Assembly (NCBI GenBank): GCA_030620935.1
Contig: JAUXIP010000088.1
Coordinates: forward strand, 1-7,689
DNA: 7,689 nt
Origin: Deltaproteobacteria bacterium
GTDB lineage: Bacteria > Desulfobacterota_B > Binatia > UBA9968
Reading direction: 5' to 3'
Shown: positions 1 through 6,875 of the stretch, piece by piece
Layout of the letters: every line of letters begins with the position of its first letter
How positions within the stretch are numbered: the stretch's first letter is position 1
Program-made: the position numbers and the translations under genes
Notes under the pieces: model-generated
What the model was told of the DNA's origin: nothing
Seen by the model: the letters and a program-made list of their open reading frames with translations, nothing else
Database searches by the model: none

Positions 1-4
1 CAAA

Positions 5-65
5 TCGTTCAAAATAGTTTAAGTCGTTCAATCGGTCAGAAAAAGAACCTTTGAACCCTTGAACC
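5..65. repeat. Short degenerate tandem repeats upstream of typA
   Basis: Two copies of TCGTTCAA lie at 5-12 and 24-31. Three octamer units of the form GAACCYTT follow at 45-52, 53-60 and 61-68, the last one degenerate. The GTTCAA core of the left group is the reverse complement of the TTGAAC found at 51-56 and 59-64, so the two halves could also pair. There is no open frame of note here. The array may continue left of the window. Function is unknown; it could be a replication-slippage product or a dispersed intergenic repeat. Confidence 0.55.
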
Positions 66-79
66 TACCGTGCCGTCGC

Positions 80-108
80 TTGACAATCTTCCGGCGCTCC
101 CTGATAAA
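80..108 (+). promoter_or_regulatory. Predicted sigma70-type promoter for typA
   Basis: A perfect -35 hexamer TTGACA at 80-85 is followed after exactly 17 bases by GATAAA at 103-108, which matches the -10 consensus at four of six positions. The start point would fall near 114-116, only about 5 bases before the typA ATG at 121. No purine-rich Shine-Dalgarno sequence precedes that ATG. The transcript would therefore be leaderless or almost so. This is pattern matching only; a different upstream promoter remains possible. Confidence 0.5.
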
Positions 109-120
109 TAAGAAACCTCG

Positions 121-1950
121 ATGCAACACTCCCTGACCCAACGCAACGACATTCGCAACGTCGCCATCATCGCCCACGTCGATCACGGAAAGACGACTTT
201 GGTAGACGCCATGTTGCACCAAAGCGGCATCTTTCGCGCCAACCAGCCGGTCGTCGAACGCGTCATGGACTCCCTCGATCTCGAACGCGAGCGGGGCATC
301 ACGATTTTGGCCAAGAATACGACCATCCACTACGGTGGAGTCAAGATTAATATCGTCGATACTCCCGGACACTCGGATTTCGGCGGTGAGGTCGAACGGA
401 CTCTGGCGATGGTCGACGGCGTGATGTTGCTCGTCGATGCTTCCGAGGGCCCCCTTCCCCAGACCCGATTCGTCTTGAAAAAGGCGTTGGAGGCCGAGCT
501 AGCTCCCATCGTTTGTATCAACAAGATCGACCGGTCTGATGCTCGAGTCGCCGCCGTGCTCGACGAGATTTACGACCTGTTCATCGATCTCGACGCCACG
601 GAAGAGCAGTTGGATTTTCCGGTCGTCTATACCAATGCGCGCGCCGGCACCGCCACACGGGACCTTAAGCAACCCTCGGAGGATCTACGGCCGCTGTTCG
701 ACCTGATGCTCCAGGCTCTGCCGGGACCGCTGATCGACCCCGAGGCTCGTACGCAGTTTCAGGCCAACAATTTGGACTACAACGATTACGTCGGCCGCTT
801 GGCCATCGGGCGAGTGAAAAACGGCACCCTGGGGATCGGCCTTTACACTCTTTGCCGCGCCGACGGACCGCAGCAGCCGGTAAAAATCACCCAACTCTAC
901 GGCTGGCATGGGCTCAAAAGGATCGACCTGGAGTCGGCAAGCGCCGGGGATATCGTCGCCGTGGCCGGCATCGAAGATATCGGCATCGGCGACACGATCG
1001 CAGACCGGGACCATCCCCAACCTCTTCCCGCGCTCCGCGTGGACGAGCCGACCATCGCCATGCTCTTCAGCGCCAATAACTCTCCGTGGTCCGGGCTGGA
1101 AGGAGAATTCGTCACTTCGAGAAAACTCCACGAGCGCCTTTTCCACGAGCAGAAAAAAAACGTTAGCCTTCGCGTCGAAGAGACGGACTCGCCGGAGTCC
1201 CTGCAGGTGACCGGCCGGGGCGAGTTCCAGCTAGCCATCCTGATCGAAACCATGCGGCGCGAAGGGTATGAGCTGCAGGTCTCCAAGCCCAACGTCGTCA
1301 CGCGGGAGATCAACGGCGCGCTCCACGAGCCGGTGGAATTATTGGTCGTCGACATCCCGGAGGAATTCATCGGCGTGGTCTCCCAGCTTCTCGCCGTCCG
1401 CCGCGGCAAGATGACCAAGATGGTCCACGCCGGGTCGAGCCGAGTACGCCTTGAATTCTCCGTGCCGTCGAGAGGGTTGATCGCCTTTCGCTCGCGTTTT
1501 CTCACCGACACGCGCGGCACCGGCATCGTCAACGCCCTGTTCAACGGCTGGGCCCCCTGGCACGGACCGATTCAGGCGCGCACCAACGGCGCCATGGTCG
1601 CGGACCGCGAAGGGATGGCCCCGCCGTACGCGATCTTTCATCTCCAGGAGCGCGGTGTTCTGTTCATCGCGCCGGGGACACGCGTCTATGAAGGCATGGT
1701 CGTCGGCGAGTACTCAAGAGATAACGATCTCAATGTCAACATCTGCCGCGAGAAAAAGCTGACCAATGTCCGCGCCGCGGGCCGGGACGAGAACATCATC
1801 ATCACGCCGCACCGCGAGATGGGACTGGAAGAAGGGATCGAGTGGATCGACGACGACGAGTTGGTCGAGGTGACGCCTAAGTCGATCCGCCTGCGCAAGA
1901 AAATCCTCAAACAAGTCGACCGGCCGAGGCGAAAGCACGAAGAAGAATAG
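121..1950 (+). CDS. typA: GTP-binding protein TypA/BipA, ribosome-associated translational GTPase
   Basis: The 609-residue protein matches the usual TypA/BipA length (E. coli about 607) and is complete. The family is EF-G-like, binds the 70S ribosome in the cytoplasm, and aids ribosome assembly and growth under cold or other stress. The G domain shows G1 AHVDHGKT (residues 18-25), G2 RGITI (58-62), G3 DTPGH (80-84) and G4 NKID (134-137). The G5 position reads TNAR (171-174) where SA(K/L) is usual. An EF-G-like domain carries GRGEFQL (365-371), where E. coli has GRGELHL. The BipA-specific C-terminal part includes KLTNVRA (546-552) and the near-invariant [15 protein letters not shown] stretch. 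ATG 121 is the first start after an in-frame TAA at 109-111. The gene has its own upstream promoter and converges on the amidohydrolase gene. Identification is secure. Confidence 0.98.
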   Translation: MQHSLTQRNDIRNVAIIAHVDHGKTTLVDAMLHQSGIFRANQPVVERVMDSLDLERERGITILAKNTTIHYGGVKINIVDTPGHSDFGGEVERTLAMVDGVMLLVDASEGPLPQTRFVLKKALEAELAPIVCINKIDRSDARVAAVLDEIYDLFIDLDATEEQLDFPVVYTNARAGTATRDLKQPSEDLRPLFDLMLQALPGPLIDPEARTQFQANNLDYNDYVGRLAIGRVKNGTLGIGLYTLCRADGPQQPVKITQLYGWHGLKRIDLESASAGDIVAVAGIEDIGIGDTIADRDHPQPLPALRVDEPTIAMLFSANNSPWSGLEGEFVTSRKLHERLFHEQKKNVSLRVEETDSPESLQVTGRGEFQLAILIETMRREGYELQVSKPNVVTREINGALHEPVELLVVDIPEEFIGVVSQLLAVRRGKMTKMVHAGSSRVRLEFSVPSRGLIAFRSRFLTDTRGTGIVNALFNGWAPWHGPIQARTNGAMVADREGMAPPYAIFHLQERGVLFIAPGTRVYEGMVVGEYSRDNDLNVNICREKKLTNVRAAGRDENIIITPHREMGLEEGIEWIDDDELVEVTPKSIRLRKKILKQVDRPRRKHEEE

Positions 1951-1987
1951 CCGTCAGCGGAAATCGAAAGGCGCCACGTTGTCTTAC

Positions 1988-3055
1988 TTATAAGGCGTAC
2001 AAGGCTCTAGGATTGTCGTCGAGAATTTTTTTCTTAGCTTCTTCGCCGATTGAATCATTCCTTCGAAAAACCGTGATCGCGTCCACCTGACTGGAAGCAT
2101 CGCTGTGTCCGTAATCCGTGCCGATCACTATATTATCCTCCCCACCGTATTTGAGCACATAGGGAAAGTCGTCGTCGGTCTGGGCCGTGACATAGATCTT
2201 GAATTCCTTGAGAGGGTTCTTGGGAAAACTCTTTGTGCCCGAACGCCTGACCGCCTCATTAACCACCCACGGAACCCACTGAGCCGAGGCTTCGATGAAT
2301 CCCCATCTTAAATCGGGAAACTGCCGGGGGATTTCGCTCATCATTAACGACAAACAGGTCACGACGGTGGGAACGCGGAATTGAGCAAAGCCTCCCATTT
2401 TGTCGTACCGGGGACGGAATTGCTCCAAGAGTTGGGGACTCGCGTTGGCAATGTGGATCGCCATGGCCATATTCAATCGGCTTGCTTCCTCGTAGATCGG
2501 ATAGAAGTAGGGGTCCGGCAGGTGCCGGTCGGCCTCGAAAGGCCGAAGACAGACGGCCACGGAGCCGTTTTCCCGAGCGAAGCGTATCTGCTCCAGGGCC
2601 TCGGGGATCGTCATCGTCGGCACGACGCAGGACCAGAGAAGCCGCCCTTTGGCTTGTTTCCAGACATCGGCGACCCAGCGGTTCCAAGCCGCGCATAGCG
2701 CTATCTCCGCATCTGCTCGCTCAGCCACTCGCGCGATCCACATGGTGTTGTGCAACACCTGGAGGTTGATGCCCAGCTTGTCCATGTGCTGCAAGCGGAG
2801 CTCTACGTCGCGCAGCTCGCGTGCCCCCTGTGCGGTTTGAAGCGTCCTTCCGGTCTCTTTCGAGAGGGCTTCCAGCTCTTGCTCACTCAGCGTTGGGTTG
2901 CGAAAACCGACGATTTTCCCGTCCAGGACCCAATACTGGGCGCTGCTGTTCTCGGCTGACTGAAAAAGCTGGGGGCGAAATTTTTTGTCCGACGCATCGA
3001 GGTAATCCCACGTGTGCTCGGTTTCAACGACATGGGCATCCGCATCAATAACCAT
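1988..3055 (-). CDS. Amidohydrolase family protein (ACMSD/decarboxylase-like, PF04909 type)
   Basis: This 355-residue protein has the architecture of the amidohydrolase-2 family: TIM-barrel metalloenzymes that include ACMSD, LigW and gamma-resorcylate decarboxylase, besides true hydrolases. The N-terminal metal motif reads D4-A-D6-A-H8 followed by E11, so Asp replaces the first His of the usual HxH pair. Other probable site residues are H201 (AMAIHIANAS), the conserved FIEA strand (253-256) and D314 in GTDYGHSD (312-319). The protein ends with the family-typical NPRALY (348-353). There is no signal peptide, so it is probably cytoplasmic. ATG 3055 is well set by AGGAGGAG six bases upstream. 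The gene stands alone, 146 bases from the glutaredoxin-like gene on the same strand. Substrate cannot be read from sequence; decarboxylation or hydrolysis of an aromatic or cyclic acid is the family-based guess. Confidence 0.88.
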   Translation of the reverse strand: MVIDADAHVVETEHTWDYLDASDKKFRPQLFQSAENSSAQYWVLDGKIVGFRNPTLSEQELEALSKETGRTLQTAQGARELRDVELRLQHMDKLGINLQVLHNTMWIARVAERADAEIALCAAWNRWVADVWKQAKGRLLWSCVVPTMTIPEALEQIRFARENGSVAVCLRPFEADRHLPDPYFYPIYEEASRLNMAMAIHIANASPQLLEQFRPRYDKMGGFAQFRVPTVVTCLSLMMSEIPRQFPDLRWGFIEASAQWVPWVVNEAVRRSGTKSFPKNPLKEFKIYVTAQTDDDFPYVLKYGGEDNIVIGTDYGHSDASSQVDAITVFRRNDSIGEEAKKKILDDNPRALYAL

Positions 3056-3061
3056 GGATTG

Positions 3062-3069
3062 CTCCTCCT
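3062..3069 (-). promoter_or_regulatory. Strong Shine-Dalgarno site of the amidohydrolase gene
   Basis: Read on the minus strand, AGGAGGAG lies six bases before ATG 3055. It is the best ribosome binding site in the window and fixes this start. It suggests efficient translation, in contrast to typA and the AsmA-like gene, which lack an obvious site. Confidence 0.8.
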
Positions 3070-3080
3070 AAAACAGCCTC

Positions 3081-3110
3081 AGAATAGGTCAGATTTAGAG
3101 CGAGCGTCAA
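3081..3110 (-). promoter_or_regulatory. Predicted sigma70-type promoter for the amidohydrolase gene
   Basis: On the minus strand TTGACG (3110-3105, five of six consensus) is followed after 18 bases by TATTCT (3086-3081, four of six). The start point would be near 3074, leaving a leader of about 18 bases that just contains the Shine-Dalgarno site at 3062-3069. The fit with the RBS and ATG supports independent transcription rather than read-through from the glutaredoxin-like gene alone. Confidence 0.5.
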
Positions 3111-3131
3111 GCCGTGGGCATGAGAATCGTT

Positions 3132-3154
3132 GCTCGTGTTCGTGTTTCGTGCTC
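3132..3154. repeat. CGTGTT(T) short tandem repeat
   Basis: Three adjoining units, CGTGTT (3135-3140), CGTGTTT (3141-3147) and CGTGCTC (3148-3154), are preceded by GCT. They lie between the glutaredoxin-like gene and the amidohydrolase promoter. There is no coding potential of note. Origin and function are unknown. Confidence 0.5.
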
Positions 3155-3162
3155 TTTCGCAA

Positions 3163-3182
3163 AGCGCTATGCGCTAAGCGCA
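3163..3182. repeat. GCGCTAW heptamer repeat with a small hairpin
   Basis: Two heptamers, GCGCTAT (3164-3170) and GCGCTAA (3171-3177), and a partial third (GCGC from 3178) follow each other. AGCGC (3163-3167) and GCGCT (3171-3175) also form a 5-bp stem with a 3-base loop. It lies about 20-40 bases past the stop of the glutaredoxin-like gene. It could act as a weak 3'-end hairpin for the AsmA-glutaredoxin transcript, but no proper U-tract follows. Confidence 0.5.
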
Positions 3183-3201
3183 GACAAGCACGTCAAGATA
3201 C

Positions 3202-3447
3202 TTATGAACGGCTTAATAACTTTTTCTTCAGCTCACCGACCGTCACCCGATATTTAAAGGCCTTGCGGCCGTCGATAAAGAGGACCGGGACTTCGTCGCC
3301 GTATTCCGCCACGAGACCAGGCGTACTATCCACATCGATCTCCTCCAGATCCAGCGGCGTCTTTTGGGCCACCCTTCGGATGACCTCTTTCATCTCCTCG
3401 CAGAGACAGCAACCCTCGCGGGTATAATGCGTAAGCCGCCGGATCAC
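3202..3447 (-). CDS. Glutaredoxin-like thioredoxin-fold protein (DUF836/PF05768 type)
   Basis: This complete 81-residue single-domain protein resembles the small glutaredoxin-like family. The first strand (RRLTHYT) leads into GCCLC with a C13-x-x-C16 pair plus an extra C14. The cis-proline loop is EVPVLFIDG (P54), and a terminal helix (VGELKKKLL) follows. Such proteins are thought to do thiol-disulfide exchange in the cytoplasm; no signal peptide is seen. Start is GTG 3447, which overlaps the AsmA-like stop codon as GTGA (3447-3444). With only a weak GAG-type ribosome site upstream, translation is probably coupled to that gene. A later start would remove the CxxC, so GTG is preferred. The fold call is firm; the redox partner is unknown, and no functional link to AsmA follows from sequence alone. 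Confidence 0.85.
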   Translation of the reverse strand: MIRRLTHYTREGCCLCEEMKEVIRRVAQKTPLDLEEIDVDSTPGLVAEYGDEVPVLFIDGRKAFKYRVTVGELKKKLLSRS

Positions 3448-6400
3448 GGCTTTCTCGTGCCGGGGATCGTGATGATCTTTTGCGGGATCTTAAGAGCGCT
3501 AAAAAAGAATTCGGACAGCGTGCTCAAAGGGGCGGGAGTAATCGTCGCATTGTCCACTGGTCCTTGGACATGAAAGCTTGCTACCATGATGGAATCTTTG
3601 ATGCCGGCCAATCCAGGTCCTATGAGGGGGATGTAACTCACCGCGGAATCTACCCCGGGAAAGGGACGAACCGCAATAAGAAAGTCCGTAACTTCGTTGG
3701 GACCATCAAACTTCCCGGCCCCTGTAATGCTAAGATCTTCGCCGTCAACCAGAAGATTCTCGGTCGTGTAAATCCCCTTATCCACCTTAAAGTCCCCGGT
3801 TGCACTGCGAAAACGGATTCCCTCTTTGTTAAAATCAGGCAACCGGAGAGAAAACCACTGAGATAGATCCATGAGGTTGAGAACCTGTACTATTAGCCGC
3901 ATGCGCTTCGCCACGCCGTCCTTGATTTCGATCTGAAAGTTTCCCGATAAATTGCGCTTTAATTCCTCTCCTGTCGCAGCCTCGGACTCGAGCTTGCCTG
4001 TCAGATTGACATTTCCCGTGATCTCTCTGGTGCCGATATCGAACCATCCCAGAAACCCTTGGACGGGAACTCCCTGAATTTTCGGCTCGACGGAAAAACC
4101 AAGACTGTTGGGATAGTCGGCGATCGATCCGGATCCTTGGACGGTCCCGCCGTGTGAGCGGGTGAAAAAGGAATTCAAACTCCACACCCTCTTCTTGAGC
4201 TCAAGATCGCTCTCAAAATCGGAGAATTCAAAGCCTTCATACCGACCCCTTTGGATACGAACCTTCCCCACGGCATGAATACGATCATAAAAATCGGTGG
4301 CTTCAGGATTGATCTGAGATAAAAGATGCCCCAGGTCTAACTCCGGTGAGGTGAACGTAAAAGTCAACTGGGGTTTTTCCGAATGTCTCCACCGGCCACT
4401 CAAGGCAAAGCGAGACCCGACCACTCGACCTTCCAGGCCCTGAAATTCGATTCCCCTTTCGTCAAACTCTACGCCTCCGGTTACTTCCCGCAAGGGTTGG
4501 AGGAGCGGCTTGAGGGAGAGCTGAACGCCTTCCAGTTTTAGAGACCCGCTGAGTTTTCGACTCTCCGCAGGGGCCAAAGAACCCTCGTAGCGGATCTTGC
4601 CCCTTACTATCCCGGGATCGTCGATAGAGCCCGAAGGCAAGAGAAGTCGCGTTACGGCTCCTGCCTTCACGCCGGGCGATTCAACCGTAAGGTCGAAGCT
4701 GCCCTGTCCCGACAAGTATTCGGCGAGATATCCTCGTGCGATGAGAGGAGAACCCTCCAGGAGGGCCGTGATCTGCCCGGTGCGAATCTCTTTGGGAGAA
4801 AAGAGGATCTCACCGCTGATCTGAGTGAGAGCCAGATGCTCCATCCGCAGCCCGCCACCCGCCAAAGCCAGCAGGCCTTCTAAACGATAAGGGGAGGCGG
4901 CATCTTTCTGTAGGGTAATGTCAAAACGACCCTTTCCGCTGAGTTCTCCTAAGTCCGATGCCAAGTGAGCCATGCGCTCGGAGAAAAAAGGCAACTTTAA
5001 CTGTCCTTTCCATTCTCCGAGATCCGCTTCCCCTTTGGCGCGAAGCTCCACAGCCGACTGACTTGTCAGAAACCCCTTGTGCTTTCCCTCAAGCTCCTCT
5101 ATGCGCGATTGTCCGTATTGACCTTCGGAAAGCTTGTAATGGAGATCTCCTTTTGCCAAAACAATCCGTCCGCTGATACCTCGCAAAGGAAGATACCCAT
5201 CTCCCGGAAAATCACCCCCGGCTTTTCGAACTTCTACGTCAAGCCGGATACGGCCGGCATTTCCCGGTTTAAATGGAGACCTGATTTCAGACAGCGGACC
5301 GGATACTTCAGCCTTCGTCAGCTTGAGTTCCCCTTGATCGATTGCTCCTACGAAATTTTCCCATTGGGCTAAAGAGAGAGCCTTTAAAGGAACATATTTT
5401 TGTATCGCACGAAGAGGGAGAAAAGGGGTTGTGAGCTCCATTGCCAGATAAGGTTCCCCATCCCCTGAGTTGCGTATGGAACCTCGCCCAGCCAGACTGA
5501 TATCATCGAATTGTAGATCAAGATGGGAGATCCGCATCTCCTGAGGAGTCCGATCGATCTCCAGCTTCAAGCTCCCTTCTCCGGCAGCGACAACGTCGCT
5601 AAACAAGTCGGGCGCCTCAATTTTCAATCCCGTAAAATCGACTTTCCCCTTCACATGGACCGCCTGGGCCAAACTCCCCTGGAAACCGAGGTCGAAGCCG
5701 AAGGCACCATGAAGGTTTTTGAGCGGGAGGGAGTAGCTTTCTCGAAGCATCTCCAAAGGCAATCCCCTCACATCGGCTTGCAGGTCAAACCATGCCTTGC
5801 GAAGATCGATAGACTCGTCGGGAAAAATGATCTTCCCCTTTGATTTAAGTCCTGCGGTCGTCCTATCTTTGACGAGGGTCATATTCGCGGAAAATTCCAC
5901 ACCCGGTTCGCCGCCTAAAACTTTTGAGGGAATCTTCACCTCTGACTTCGAAAGAATGCGTTTGAGGGTTACATCCACTTCACGAAGGTGGGCAACGCCG
6001 GAGCCTTTGCGGCCCTCAAATCGAGGATACGGAAAGGTCACCTCTCCTTTTTCAATTCTGATTTGTCTCAGATCCAAGATAAATTGATCGTCGCCCTGCT
6101 TTTGAAAGAAAAGATTGGCCACTAAGCTCTGCAAGGAAGAATGATCTCCATGCTCCATACTCAGGTGGAATACCGGTTGATAAAGGTGAACCTCGCGAAA
6201 GACGATCCTGCGTCTCATCAGAGGCAAGAGAGCTACTCGGGCCAAAATTTTTGGAGCGCGGATCACCGGATGAGGGTCCTCCGAGCTTGCCAAGGTAAAA
6301 TCCCGAAACGAGACCCCCATCACCCATCCTAACTCCACCTCCGTCTCGCCTACACTCACCTTCAGCTGTGTCTGCCTTTCGACTTCACTGACCAGCAAGC

Positions 6401-6509
6401 GACGGAATTCGCCCGTCTCGATAAGATAGTAAAAAACGAAAAGCAGAAGGACGAAAAGAAGGACCAGGCTGATTCCGGCAACGCTGATCCATTTGAGAAT
6501 TTTCTTCAT
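3444..6509 (-). CDS. AsmA/YhdP-like inner-membrane-anchored periplasmic protein
   Basis: From ATG 6509 the protein has 1021 residues. A short basic start (MKKILKW) precedes one strongly hydrophobic segment at about residues 8-29, giving an uncleaved membrane anchor with the rest in the periplasm. The part just after it (GEFRRLLVSEVERQTQLKV, about 33-51) is typical of AsmA N-termini. The long middle is rich in alternating beta strands and Gly/Asp turns. The last 166 residues (about 856-1021) resemble the YhdP/AsmA C-terminal domain, with DGVAKRMRL, GDFKVDKGIYTTENLLVDG and an amphipathic tail ending PQKIITIPG. Family members (AsmA, TamB, YhdP) form beta-groove bridges linked to phospholipid movement to the outer membrane. 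An in-frame TTG at 6524 would add five residues; ATG with MKK is preferred, though neither has a good Shine-Dalgarno site. It overlaps the glutaredoxin-like gene by four bases. Exact subfamily is uncertain. Confidence 0.9.
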   Translation of the reverse strand: MKKILKWISVAGISLVLLFVLLLFVFYYLIETGEFRRLLVSEVERQTQLKVSVGETEVELGWVMGVSFRDFTLASSEDPHPVIRAPKILARVALLPLMRRRIVFREVHLYQPVFHLSMEHGDHSSLQSLVANLFFQKQGDDQFILDLRQIRIEKGEVTFPYPRFEGRKGSGVAHLREVDVTLKRILSKSEVKIPSKVLGGEPGVEFSANMTLVKDRTTAGLKSKGKIIFPDESIDLRKAWFDLQADVRGLPLEMLRESYSLPLKNLHGAFGFDLGFQGSLAQAVHVKGKVDFTGLKIEAPDLFSDVVAAGEGSLKLEIDRTPQEMRISHLDLQFDDISLAGRGSIRNSGDGEPYLAMELTTPFLPLRAIQKYVPLKALSLAQWENFVGAIDQGELKLTKAEVSGPLSEIRSPFKPGNAGRIRLDVEVRKAGGDFPGDGYLPLRGISGRIVLAKGDLHYKLSEGQYGQSRIEELEGKHKGFLTSQSAVELRAKGEADLGEWKGQLKLPFFSERMAHLASDLGELSGKGRFDITLQKDAASPYRLEGLLALAGGGLRMEHLALTQISGEILFSPKEIRTGQITALLEGSPLIARGYLAEYLSGQGSFDLTVESPGVKAGAVTRLLLPSGSIDDPGIVRGKIRYEGSLAPAESRKLSGSLKLEGVQLSLKPLLQPLREVTGGVEFDERGIEFQGLEGRVVGSRFALSGRWRHSEKPQLTFTFTSPELDLGHLLSQINPEATDFYDRIHAVGKVRIQRGRYEGFEFSDFESDLELKKRVWSLNSFFTRSHGGTVQGSGSIADYPNSLGFSVEPKIQGVPVQGFLGWFDIGTREITGNVNLTGKLESEAATGEELKRNLSGNFQIEIKDGVAKRMRLIVQVLNLMDLSQWFSLRLPDFNKEGIRFRSATGDFKVDKGIYTTENLLVDGEDLSITGAGKFDGPNEVTDFLIAVRPFPGVDSAVSYIPLIGPGLAGIKDSIMVASFHVQGPVDNATITPAPLSTLSEFFFSALKIPQKIITIPGTRKP

Positions 6510-6536
6510 GAAAGATAAACTCAATTTTTTATCATG
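6507..6536. repeat. Imperfect AT-rich palindrome over the AsmA-like gene start
   Basis: GATAAA (6514-6519) and TTTATC (6528-6533) are perfect inverted arms around an 8-base loop. The outer CATGA (6507-6511) and TCATG (6532-6536) also match in an overlapping register. The element covers the ATG of the AsmA-like gene and its likely 5' leader. It could be a protein-binding site or a weak mRNA hairpin near the start codon. The stem is AT-rich and may be chance. Confidence 0.35.
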
Positions 6537-6562
6537 CTAGAGGATGTAGAGGTCATGCGCAA
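6534..6562 (-). promoter_or_regulatory. Weak candidate promoter for the AsmA-glutaredoxin unit
   Basis: On the minus strand TTGCGC (6562-6557, three of six consensus) and TAGCAT (6539-6534, four of six) are 17 bases apart. A start point near 6527 would give a leader of about 18 bases to ATG 6509. The match is poor; it is proposed only because some promoter must lie in this divergent gap. Confidence 0.25.
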
Positions 6563-6568
6563 GCCGCC

Positions 6569-6597
6569 TTGACAGCTTCCGGCGAACTTGTTAGAAA
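6569..6597 (+). promoter_or_regulatory. Predicted sigma70-type promoter for the HTH-methyltransferase pair
   Basis: A perfect TTGACA at 6569-6574 is followed after exactly 17 bases by TAGAAA at 6592-6597 (four of six). The start point would be near 6604, giving a leader of about 44 bases to ATG 6648 that contains a clear Shine-Dalgarno site. It is back to back with the AsmA-like gene start. Confidence 0.5.
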
Positions 6598-6598
6598 A

Positions 6599-6609
6599 CA
6601 CAGCCTGTG
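6599..6609. promoter_or_regulatory. Candidate operator palindrome at the predicted start point
   Basis: CACAG-C-CTGTG is a perfect 11-base palindrome with 5-base arms around a central C. It begins one base after the proposed -10 element (6592-6597) and spans the predicted transcription start. A repressor bound here would block the promoter. The first gene of the unit encodes a DNA-binding protein, so autoregulation is a natural guess, but a palindrome this short can arise by chance. Confidence 0.35.
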
Positions 6610-6647
6610 CCTTGGGCGCCTATAGATCATCCGGACAAGGGGGTTGT

Positions 6648-6842
6648 ATGCTGGAAAGAGAAGAGGAGCTTTTGAACAGCAGGGAAGTTGCCAGAATCCT
6701 GGACATGAGCCCTGACACAGTCAACGAGTTCGCGAGAAAAAACATATTGCCCGGCTTCAAGAAGGGTAAGCAGTGGCGGTTTCGGAAGAGAGACATCTCC
6801 TCCTTTTACAAGAGACAAACGCGGGAGATCCGAGATGCCTGA
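6648..6842 (+). CDS. Small excisionase-family helix-turn-helix DNA-binding protein
   Basis: The 64-residue protein is little more than one winged HTH of the MerR-like excisionase type (HTH_17/PF12728). It reads LLNSREVARILDMSPDTVNEF, then a wing-type segment with KGKQWRFRKRDISSFY. In this family the helix pair contacts DNA and the W/R-F-R...DI stretch closes the domain. ATG 6648 is chosen because AAGGGG (6637-6642) sits five bases upstream; an in-frame TTG at 6588 would add 20 unrelated residues and lies inside the predicted promoter. Such stand-alone proteins occur in phage or plasmid excision modules and also as small regulators. No integrase, att site or other mobile gene is present here. 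The next gene begins 41 bases later on the same strand, so a regulator for that short operon is more likely. Target DNA is unknown. Confidence 0.85.
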   Translation: MLEREEELLNSREVARILDMSPDTVNEFARKNILPGFKKGKQWRFRKRDISSFYKRQTREIRDA

Positions 6843-6871
6843 CCTCTTACAACGGGAAAGCATGTCGGCTT

Positions 6872-6875
6872 GAGG
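6872..6875 (+). promoter_or_regulatory. Shine-Dalgarno site fixing the methyltransferase start
   Basis: GAGG lies eight bases before ATG 6884. A longer in-frame reading from ATG 6773 would overlap the HTH gene by 70 bases and adds 37 residues with no family resemblance, so the shorter start is preferred. Confidence 0.55.

Noticed and set aside
897..1544. Long open frame on the minus strand inside typA
   Set aside because: It lies wholly antisense to a securely identified gene, has a low-complexity Arg/Ser/Pro-rich product without a recognisable domain, and is the usual shadow of GC-rich codon bias.
1951..1987. Bidirectional terminator between the convergent typA and amidohydrolase genes
   Set aside because: Only a GGCGCC palindrome is visible, with no stem of useful length and no T-run on either strand.
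6588..6647. TTG start adding 20 residues to the HTH protein
   Set aside because: It lies within the predicted promoter, adds no domain sequence, and the ATG at 6648 has a clear AAGGGG site.
6835..6873. 12-codon open frame between the HTH and methyltransferase genes
   Set aside because: It starts inside the last codons of the HTH gene and has no clear ribosome site or recognisable attenuator sequence; a frame this short is expected by chance.
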